Part shown: positions 34,729-41,180 of the stretch, piece after piece
How positions within the stretch are numbered: position 1 is the first letter of the stretch
Layout: each line of letters starts with the position of its first letter
Assembly (NCBI GenBank): GCA_041488095.1
Contig: JBGPOP010000002.1
Location: 102,875-166,874, forward strand
Source: DASYPQ01 sp041488095
GTDB taxonomy: Bacteria > Planctomycetota > UBA1135 > GCA-002686595
Direction: 5' to 3'
DNA: 64,000 bases
Made by a program: the position numbers and the translations under genes
Notes under the pieces: model-generated
Databases searched by the model: none
Told to the model about the DNA's origin: nothing
Seen by the model: the letters and a program-made list of their open reading frames with translations, nothing else

Positions 34729-35853
34729 TTGATCGAGGTCACCATCCCTTTGCGGTCCCATGACGAGGCCATCCTCGTCCTCGGCCCCTACGACCGCTTC
34801 GCCAAGCTCCTGCGCCAGGATCTCGACATCGAGCTCTTCACCCGCCGCGGCAACTTGCGGATCAAGGGCGGCGACGAGGACGTCCAGGAGGCCAAGCGGC
34901 GCATCGAGCACCTGCTCGGCAAGTCGCGCAAGGGCCGCGACCTTCAGGTCAGGGACATCGAGGCCATCCTGCTCGGGGACGACGGCGCCCAGGCCGAGGC
35001 CGCCGGGCGCGCGGCGCAGGCCGCGACCCGCGTCGCCTCGGGCCGCCCGCCGACTCCCTACCGCGTCCTGCGTCCGGGCCTCACCGGGCCCGAGCGCACG
35101 CCGCCCGCTGAGGAAGGCCCCTCGGGAGCGGCACCGCGCCCGCGCATCGTGCCCACTGGAGCCGGAGCCGGAGCGCGCGGCCTGCACGTCAGTCCGGTCG
35201 AGCCCCGCACCGAGAACCAGCGCCGCTACCTCGAGCTGATCGATCACAGCCCGCTCGTCTTCGGCCTGGGCGTCGCGGGCACCGGCAAGACCTATCTCGC
35301 CGTCGCTGCCGCGGTGCGCGCGTTGCGTTCGGGCGATTGCCGCCGCCTGGTGATCACGCGCCCGGTGGTCGAGGCCGGCGAGCGCCTGGGCTTCCTGCCC
35401 GGCGACCTCCAGGCCAAGCTCAATCCCTACCTGCGCCCGATCTACGACGCGCTCTACGACCTGCTCGACTTCGAGGACGTCACGCGCCTCGAGGAGAACG
35501 GCGTGATCGAGGTCGCTCCGCTCGCTTTCATGCGCGGCCGGACCCTTTCGAACGCCTTTGCGATCCTGGACGAGGGCCAGAACACGACCGTGGCGCAGAT
35601 GAAGATGTTCCTGACCAGGATGGGAGAGGGCTCGCGCATGGTCGTCACCGGCGACCCCACCCAGTCCGACCTCGACGACGGGCGCAAGAACGGCTTGCAG
35701 GACGCCGCGATGCGCCTGCGCGGCTACAAGGACATCGGTTTCGTCGAGTTCACCGCGCGAGATATCGTCCGCCACGCGCTGGTCGAGCAGATCGTCAAGG
35801 CCTACGAGGGCCCGCCGCGCGGGCCGCGCGAGGGCGACCGGTCCTCCTCCTGA
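34729..35853 (+). CDS. phoH: PhoH-like RNA-associated ATPase
   Basis: A 374-residue protein with an N-terminal KH-like region (~1-85) and a C-terminal P-loop ATPase. Walker A is GVAGTGKTYLA, Walker B AILDEGQN, and the family segments RPVVEAGERLGFLPGDLQAKLNPYLRP and MVVTGDPTQSDL are present. Between the two lies an Ala/Pro-rich linker. PhoH/PhoL proteins sit next to ybeY in many genomes and take part in RNA metabolism. A TTG start is used; no good ATG or GTG is available. The stop overlaps the ybeY start (TGATG). Confidence 0.94.
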   Translation: MIEVTIPLRSHDEAILVLGPYDRFAKLLRQDLDIELFTRRGNLRIKGGDEDVQEAKRRIEHLLGKSRKGRDLQVRDIEAILLGDDGAQAEAAGRAAQAATRVASGRPPTPYRVLRPGLTGPERTPPAEEGPSGAAPRPRIVPTGAGAGARGLHVSPVEPRTENQRRYLELIDHSPLVFGLGVAGTGKTYLAVAAAVRALRSGDCRRLVITRPVVEAGERLGFLPGDLQAKLNPYLRPIYDALYDLLDFEDVTRLEENGVIEVAPLAFMRGRTLSNAFAILDEGQNTTVAQMKMFLTRMGEGSRMVVTGDPTQSDLDDGRKNGLQDAAMRLRGYKDIGFVEFTARDIVRHALVEQIVKAYEGPPRGPREGDRSSS

Positions 35854-36371
35854 TGCGCGCCTCGAGGGCGGGCCGCATCGGGGTCGCGTGGGGTGTACGC
35901 GCGCGTCCGCTGAGCGATCGAGCGGTGCGCAAGGCCGTGCGCGCGGCGCTGGCCCACGGCGGGCGGGCGGGGATCGACATCGAGGTCGCGATGGTCTCGG
36001 AGCGCTGTCTCTCCGCGCTCCACGGACGTTTCCTGGGCGATCCATCGCCCACGGACGTCATCAGCTTCGACCTCGGAGAAGAGGGAGGCGGTCCGGTGGG
36101 GGAGATCTACGTCTGCGTCGACCAGGCGCGGGAGGTGGCGCGCGAACGAGGCGTCCCGCTTGCGCGCGAGCTGTGCCTGTACCTCGTGCACGGCACCCTG
36201 CACCTGTGCGGCTTCGACGACCGCGGGCCGAGGGACAGGGTCCGGATGCGCGCCGCGGAGTCCGCCGTGCTGGCTGCGTTGGGTCATCCCCCGGAGTCGC
36301 GCAAGCGCATCCGCGGGCGGACGCGAGACCTCCCTCTGTACCGGAAAACTGGAAAAACCGCGCGGGCGTGA
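35853..36371 (+). CDS. ybeY: YbeY-family rRNA maturation endoribonuclease, third zinc ligand altered
   Basis: A 172-residue protein with SPTDVISFDLGEE and GEIYVCVDQA, then the metal site HGTLHLCGFDD. In E. coli YbeY the motif is H-G-x-L-H-L-x-G-Y-D-H with three histidine ligands; here the third is Asp. The two first histidines are present. YbeY acts in 16S rRNA 3'-end maturation and ribosome quality control. A basic C-terminal extension (RKRIRGRTRD) is present. The gene starts on the stop of phoH. Confidence 0.92.
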   Translation: MRASRAGRIGVAWGVRARPLSDRAVRKAVRAALAHGGRAGIDIEVAMVSERCLSALHGRFLGDPSPTDVISFDLGEEGGGPVGEIYVCVDQAREVARERGVPLARELCLYLVHGTLHLCGFDDRGPRDRVRMRAAESAVLAALGHPPESRKRIRGRTRDLPLYRKTGKTARA

Positions 36372-36582
36372 GCGCGTTGGCGGCGGATCCAGGGACACGG
36401 CCGGTTTCGCCTGGAAAAATGGCGACTTCTTGCGCATCGGAAGCCAGGGACCCGCCCGCCCCGAGCGCGGGATGCACGCTTCGGCCCTTTGATCAGCGCC
36501 CTGGAACGGGTATGCACCCGGCGTTGGATCGGCTCGCCGAGAGCGCCGGAAAGCCGTGCGCGCTCCCGAAACGCCGACGCTG

Positions 36583-37551
36583 ATGATCGAACGAGGAGGA
36601 AGCGAGGAGAGCTTGGCTACGACGGCCGGAAGGGTGCCAAAGGCGCTGAACGGCAAGCGGCGCGCGCGGGAAGCGGCGGGCGATGCGGCCCTCGTGGCTG
36701 CCCGGCACGCTGCTCCTCAAGACGGCTCCCGGAGAGACGAGCCCGGCCGGAATGGGACCAGTCGGAGTGGAGCTCGCCGGAACGGGCGTGCCCACGGAAC
36801 CCAGGTGCTCCCGCTCGAACGGATGTGGGCGTCCTATCGCAAGAGCACGACCGATGCCAGGCGCAACTGCCTGGTCGAGGCCTACCAGCCGCTCGTGCGC
36901 GAGGTCGTCCGGCGTTTCGCCTACCGGTTGCCTCGCAGCGTCGAGCGCGGCGACCTCGACACGGCCGCGAACTTCGGCCTGATTTCGGCGATCCAGGGCT
37001 TCGACCCCTCGCGCGGGGTGCGCTTCGAATCCTACTGCGAGCTGCGCGTCAAGGGCGCGCTGCTCGACGAGCTGCGCAACCAGGACTGGCTTCCACGCCC
37101 TTGGCGCACGCGGATCGAGCTGCACAAGCGGATCTGCGAGCGGCTCCGCGCCAGCCAGAACCGCGAGCCCGGTGACGAGGAGGTCGCGCTGGAGATGGGG
37201 ATGCCGCTGGTGGAGTACCGCCACGTCTTCGGCGTCGGACTTCCGGGCGCACCGTTGGGCTCGATGTCCACCGAGGAAGGCGGCGAGGACGCGGTCCCGG
37301 GCCTGGACGTGCTCGAGGACACCCACGGCGATGCGCCGGGCGAGAAGCTCACGCGCGAGGAGATCCTGCGCCTCGTCACCCAGAAGCTCAGCGTGCAGGA
37401 GTACCGCATCGTGTACCTCAAGTACTGGGAGGAGCTGTCGATGCGCGAGATCGGCGAGCTGATGCGGCTCTCGGAATCGCGGGTGTGCAAGGTCCACGCC
37501 CGTCTGCTCGACCGCCTCAAGGACCGCTTCCGCGTCCACGCGCGGGAGTAA
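36583..37551 (+). CDS. FliA/WhiG-type (group 3) RNA polymerase sigma factor
   Basis: About 322 residues from the ATG at 36583 (a GTG at 36556 would add nine). The first ~80 residues are a variable, basic, low-complexity extension. Region 2 follows (YQPLVREVVRRFAYRLPR, LDTAANFGLISAIQGFD, GVRFESYCELRVKGALLDELR), then region 3 (ERLRASQNREPGDEEVALEMGM) and region 4 with a helix-turn-helix (LSMREIGELMRLSESRVCKVHARLLDRL). This is the sigma-28 family, which drives flagellar, sporulation or stress regulons depending on the organism. No flagellar genes are in the window. A strong hairpin follows. Confidence 0.92.
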   Translation: MIERGGSEESLATTAGRVPKALNGKRRAREAAGDAALVAARHAAPQDGSRRDEPGRNGTSRSGARRNGRAHGTQVLPLERMWASYRKSTTDARRNCLVEAYQPLVREVVRRFAYRLPRSVERGDLDTAANFGLISAIQGFDPSRGVRFESYCELRVKGALLDELRNQDWLPRPWRTRIELHKRICERLRASQNREPGDEEVALEMGMPLVEYRHVFGVGLPGAPLGSMSTEEGGEDAVPGLDVLEDTHGDAPGEKLTREEILRLVTQKLSVQEYRIVYLKYWEELSMREIGELMRLSESRVCKVHARLLDRLKDRFRVHARE

Positions 37552-37599
37552 GACGGCCTCGAGTCCGCTTCGCGAACCCGGACTTGCCCCGGAAAAGAA

Positions 37600-37630
37600 C
37601 GGGAGCATGAGGCGCAGCCCCATGCTCCCG
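37600..37630 (+). terminator. strong hairpin after the sigma-factor gene
   Basis: A perfect 10-bp stem, CGGGAGCATG (37600-37609) with CATGCTCCCG (37621-37630), plus an inner GGC-GCA-GCC. No T-run follows, so it may act as a T-less terminator or 3' stabiliser for the sigma-factor mRNA. Confidence 0.55.
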
Positions 37631-38169
37631 CAGTACCCGGCGCGGCCCGCCGCGAGGGCGGACCGGACGTCGCCGTGCTCCGGTCAGACCGGAACACTCC
37701 CCATGGCGACGAGTGCGTCCGCTAGGACGCTGACGCCGAGTCGCGCGCGGCGCGGACCTGTCCCCGCCGGTCCACGCCCCGCACATCTCCTCCCTCGGCC
37801 GGCGCCCCGTCCCCACGGGGCGGCCGGCACGTCTCCCCCTCCGGCGCGGAAGCGGTGTCCCCGACCTGCTTCCGCGCGCACCTGCCAAGACCGCGACGGA
37901 ATCGTTCTCCGATTCATCCCTTGCTGCACTTCCGAGCTGTCTTCCACGGTGTTCGGCGAATCCCCGTTCCGTCGGCGCGTTCCAGGGCCCGCCTCGCCCG
38001 CGGCTCCACGAGGGAGACGGGGCGGGAGAGAGAAAGAAGCCGAACTCTTGGACCCTTCGACTTGCGACCAGAGACGGAACGGGTTCCGTCTGCTCCGCTC
38101 GTGTCATCGACTCGGAGCGGGGGAGTCTACATAGGAAATCGCATTCAGGCAAACGCGGTGAGACGGATT

Positions 38170-38192
38170 CCCGCCTATCTACGCGGGTTTTT
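38170..38192 (+). terminator. orphan intrinsic terminator in the gene-free region
   Basis: CCCGC (38170-38174), 8-nt loop CTATCTAC, GCGGG (38183-38187) followed directly by TTTTT. It faces the plus strand but no gene ends near it; the sigma-factor stop is 620 bp upstream. It could end a small RNA. ATAGG at about 38131-38135 can pair with CCTAT in the loop side (38174-38178), offering an alternative fold. Confidence 0.55.
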
Positions 38193-38220
38193 CGAAGGAG
38201 TCCCCGCGTGCGCGGAAAAT

Positions 38221-38304
38221 CGCCGGCGGAAGGATTTGCACTTGTCCGCAGCCACATCGGCGCGCGGACACGAGTCCGGGAGAATTCTTCCGTCGCTGCC
38301 GGCG
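38221..38304. repeat. long imperfect inverted repeat, candidate structured RNA downstream of kdsA
   Basis: Outer stem CGCCGGC (38221-38227) with GCCGGCG (38298-38304); continued stem GGAAGGATTT (38228-38237) with GAATTCTTCC (38282-38291), two G-U pairs and a 6-nt bulge; inner hairpin TGTCCGC (38243-38249) with GCGGACA (38264-38270). The total of about 24 pairs in 84 bases is far more than chance. The size and the 7-bp outer stem resemble a tRNA, but no D-arm, anticodon arm or TTCRA loop can be drawn on either strand. Confidence 0.45.
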
Positions 38305-38389
38305 CACGCTCAGGAGAGAAGAAAATCTTAGCTGCGGTCGACGACCCTGAGCGGGTTCTCGTCGCGCGGCGCCCCGCCCTGAGCGGGTC

Positions 38390-39214
38390 CTACCTGGCCC
38401 CGCGCACCGCCCGGTGCACCGCCAGCACCCCGTCGAGCACGGCCGGGAATTCATCGAGCCGAACCATGTTCGGACCGTCCGAAGGCGAGCGGTCGGGGTC
38501 GGGGTGCACCTCGAAGAACAGGCCGTCGACCTGGCCGGTCGCGACCGCGGCGCGCGCCAGCGCGGGCACCTTGCGGCGGTCGCCTCCGGTCCGATCTCCG
38601 AGCGCACCCGGCTCCTGCACCGAGTGCGTGGCGTCGAAGACAACCGGGTGTCCCGTCTGCGACAGGTGCTCGAAGCCGGTCATGTCGACGACGAGGCGCC
38701 CGAAGCCGAACGACGACCCGCGCTCGGTGATCATGATCTTCCTGTTGCCGGCCTGCTCGCACTTGGCGGCGACGTTCTTCATGTCCCAGGGCGCGAGGAA
38801 CTGGCCCTTCTTGATGTTGATCGCGCGTCCCGTCTCGGCCGCGGCGACGAGCAGGTCGGTCTGCCGGCACAGGAACGCGGGGATCTGCAGCACGTCGACG
38901 ACCTCGGCGGCGGAAGCGCACTGATCCGGCTGGTGGACGTCCGTCAGCACCGGCACGCGGTACCGCTCCTTGACCTCTCCCAACCATTCGATGCCCGCGA
39001 GACCGGGGCCGCGCGTCGAGCCGATGCTCGAACGGTTGGCCTTGTCGAAGCTGGCCTTGAATATCAGCTGGACCCCGCGCTCGGCGGCGATCTCGGCCAG
39101 GCGTCCGGCGATCGAGAGCGTGAGCTCGCGTGTCTCGAGCACGCACGGGCCGGCGATCAGGAACAGGTCGCCTCCACCGAGGAGCTTGCCTCCGACCTCG
39201 ACGCTGGGGCGCAC
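38390..39214 (-). CDS. kdsA: 3-deoxy-8-phosphooctulonate synthase (KDO-8-P synthase)
   Basis: A 274-residue aldolase-type enzyme joining phosphoenolpyruvate and arabinose-5-phosphate in KDO synthesis for lipopolysaccharide. Diagnostic stretches are FLIAGPCVLETREL, FKASFDKANRSSIGSTRGPGL, VLTDVHQPDQ, LQIPAFLCRQTDLL and NIKKGQFLAPWDMKNV. Whether it is the metal-dependent or independent class is not decided here. GTG start at 39214. It follows the lipid-kinase-like gene by 29 bp on the same strand. Its presence implies an LPS-bearing outer membrane. Confidence 0.97.
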   Translation of the reverse strand: MRPSVEVGGKLLGGGDLFLIAGPCVLETRELTLSIAGRLAEIAAERGVQLIFKASFDKANRSSIGSTRGPGLAGIEWLGEVKERYRVPVLTDVHQPDQCASAAEVVDVLQIPAFLCRQTDLLVAAAETGRAINIKKGQFLAPWDMKNVAAKCEQAGNRKIMITERGSSFGFGRLVVDMTGFEHLSQTGHPVVFDATHSVQEPGALGDRTGGDRRKVPALARAAVATGQVDGLFFEVHPDPDRSPSDGPNMVRLDEFPAVLDGVLAVHRAVRGAR

Positions 39215-39243
39215 GCTCTCCTTCCTCGCTCGTTACGGGATGC

Positions 39244-40131
39244 TCAGGGGACGACCAGGCGGGATTGTACGGGATCGACGACGATCTCCACGGGCGTTTT
39301 CCCGAACGCATCGCCGTCGACCTGGCAGGGGACCGGGACCTCCGAGAGGATTCGCACGCGACGCGCGCGGAGCCGGGTGCACGAGCCGCCGGGCAATCCG
39401 GAGAGGACCGCGCGCAGCCCGTAGCCGACCAGGCTTGCGCGCGAGCCTTTCGGGAACAGGTACACCTCGTACAGGCCGTCGTCGAGTCGCCGGTCGCTCG
39501 AGAGGACGCGGTAGCCGGCGTAGTTCACGACGTTGCTGACGAGGACCAGCCCGAAGCGGCCCGGCAGCACCTCTCCTTCCACCTCGACGGCCAGGCTCGG
39601 CGGCGAGTAGCGCACGAGGGCGCGCAGACCGGCCGCGAAGTAGGAAGTCTGGGTGATCGGTCCGCGGCGTCTCGCTTCCAGGGCATGCACGGCCATCGCG
39701 TCGAAGCCGACGCTCGTCGCGAGGAAGGAGAGCCTCAGGCCGTTGACGCGGGCCGTGTCGAGCGGCGCCGTGCGGCCGCGCGCGATGACCTCCAGGGTCC
39801 CCGCGACGCTGCGCGGAAGCCCGAGGTCGAGGCTCATGACATTGGCCGTGCCGAGCGGCAGGATCGCTACCGGCACGCCGCGGCCCGCGAGGCCTTCCAA
39901 GACCTCGCCGAGCGTCCCGTCGCCGCCGACGCTGACGGCGAGGTCGACGCCATCCGCCGTCCGCCGCGCGCGCTCGCGCGCATCGCCGCGCCCGCTGGTG
40001 AAGTGCAGCTCGCTCGCCACTCCCATGCGGTGGAGCCCGTGAACCAGCTCCTCCGCGGCCCGGCGCGCCCGCCCACGACCCGCGACCGGGTTGACGACGA
40101 CGAGGGCGCGGTGGAAGGGTGTCGAGGCCAT
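39244..40131 (-). CDS. diacylglycerol/lipid kinase family protein
   Basis: A 295-residue DAGK-catalytic family protein. VVVNPVAGRGRARRAAEEL opens it, the nucleotide-binding loop VSVGGDGTLGEVLEGL and the next motif AILPLGTANVMSLDLGLP are typical of DgkB/YegS-like kinases, and GLYEVYLFP near residue 215 fits the second domain. Such enzymes phosphorylate diacylglycerol or related lipids; the physiological lipid is not readable. Head of a two-gene minus-strand unit with kdsA, and divergent from the RmlD-like gene. Confidence 0.88.
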   Translation of the reverse strand: MASTPFHRALVVVNPVAGRGRARRAAEELVHGLHRMGVASELHFTSGRGDARERARRTADGVDLAVSVGGDGTLGEVLEGLAGRGVPVAILPLGTANVMSLDLGLPRSVAGTLEVIARGRTAPLDTARVNGLRLSFLATSVGFDAMAVHALEARRRGPITQTSYFAAGLRALVRYSPPSLAVEVEGEVLPGRFGLVLVSNVVNYAGYRVLSSDRRLDDGLYEVYLFPKGSRASLVGYGLRAVLSGLPGGSCTRLRARRVRILSEVPVPCQVDGDAFGKTPVEIVVDPVQSRLVVP

Positions 40132-40193
40132 GCCGTGCGGCGAGAGGATAGCTGGCTTGACGGCTGCGACGGGGAGGCTTCTCCTCCTTACCC

Positions 40194-41093
40194 ATGTCCT
40201 CCGAGCTGCGCGGTGCGACCCTGGTCCTGGGCGGCAGCGGGTTCCTGGGGGCGCACGTCACCGCCGTCGCGGGAAAAGGCGCCGTGTCCGCATCGCGCGC
40301 GCCCGGACCTCGGTCTCCCGGGCGGTTCGTGAAGCTCGACGCGACGGTTCCAGGAGACCTCGAGCGGGTCCTCGCAGCTCTCGCGCCCGCGCGGATCGTC
40401 GATTGCGCCGCTCTCTCCAGCGTCGCCGAAGCGAAGGTGCACCCGGAACTCGTCCGCGCGCTGAACGTCGAGGTCCCCCGGACGCTTGCGCTGTGGTGCG
40501 CGAAGACCGGTGCGCGCTTCGTCCACGTCTCGACCGACCTCGTGTTCGGAGCGAGCGATCCGGGTCCGGGCGGCTTCCGGGAGGAGGATCCGCCCGCCCC
40601 GGTGTCGGAGTACGGTCGCTCGAAGGCCGCCGGCGAGGAGGCCGTCCTCGAGGCCTGTGCGAGCGCCTTGGTGGTCCGCTTGCCGCTTCTCTACGGGGAT
40701 TCCTTCGGGCAGGGCCGCGGCGCATCGGACAGCCTTCTCGCGGCCATCCGGCGCGGCGAACGCCCGCTCTTCTTCACCGACGAATGGCGCACGCCGCTCG
40801 AGGTGAGCAACGCGGCGCGCGCACTGGTCGAGCTCGCATCCCTGGACCGGAATGGCCTCCTCCACGTCGCCGGACCGGACCGTATGACGCGCTACGAGCT
40901 GGCTCTGGCCGTGCTCGAGTCGCGCGGCATGCTCGCGGAGGAAGCGCGGGCACGGATCCGGGCCGGCACTCGGGCCGAGGCCGGACTCGAGGAGACCCGG
41001 CCCCGGGACACCTCCCTCGACGCGAGCCGAGCCCGCGGCCTGATCTCGACGCGCCTGCTCGGACTGCGGGAGGGACTCGCTCGAGGTGAATGA
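40194..41093 (+). CDS. RmlD-like NAD(P)-dependent sugar reductase (extended SDR)
   Basis: A 299-residue short-chain dehydrogenase. The cofactor loop is LVLGGSGFLGAHV, a substrate-side stretch ARIVDCAALSSVAEAKVHPE and FVHVSTDLVFGAS follow, and the catalytic pair is in SEYGRSKAAGEEAVL (Tyr and Lys). These match dTDP-4-dehydrorhamnose reductases. The N-terminal part is otherwise divergent, and no other rhamnose-pathway gene is nearby, so the exact sugar nucleotide is uncertain. Start ATG at 40194; 63 bp separate it from the divergent lipid kinase gene. Confidence 0.82.
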   Translation: MSSELRGATLVLGGSGFLGAHVTAVAGKGAVSASRAPGPRSPGRFVKLDATVPGDLERVLAALAPARIVDCAALSSVAEAKVHPELVRALNVEVPRTLALWCAKTGARFVHVSTDLVFGASDPGPGGFREEDPPAPVSEYGRSKAAGEEAVLEACASALVVRLPLLYGDSFGQGRGASDSLLAAIRRGERPLFFTDEWRTPLEVSNAARALVELASLDRNGLLHVAGPDRMTRYELALAVLESRGMLAEEARARIRAGTRAEAGLEETRPRDTSLDASRARGLISTRLLGLREGLARGE

Positions 41094-41180
41094 GGAGATC
41101 CTTCGCCTCCCGCGCTCCGTGCCCACGCGGCTTGACGCGCCTTGCTCTCGCGGTTGAAGTGTGGCGCTTTCGCCGCGCCC

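Larger units (their letters stand above)
37552..38389 (+). other. gene-free region between the sigma factor and kdsA
   Basis: About 840 bases with no convincing coding sequence on either strand: open frames here have low-complexity Arg/Pro/Ser translations and no ribosome-binding site. It contains a strong hairpin, an intrinsic terminator not preceded by a gene, a long imperfect inverted repeat, and two copies of CCCTGAGCGGGT (38345-38356 and 38377-38388), listed separately below where relevant. Confidence 0.6.

Noticed and set aside
37607..38134. 175-codon open frame in the gene-free region
   Set aside because: Low-complexity Arg/Pro/Ser composition, no ribosome-binding site and no recognisable domain; it also runs through the strong hairpin.
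38221..38304. Possible tRNA gene, because of matching 7-base ends and suitable length
   Set aside because: No D-arm, anticodon stem or TTCRA-type loop can be drawn on either strand; kept only as an inverted repeat.
38345..38388. Two direct copies of CCCTGAGCGGGT just after kdsA
   Set aside because: Only two copies and no link to a feature; likely chance or a minor duplication.
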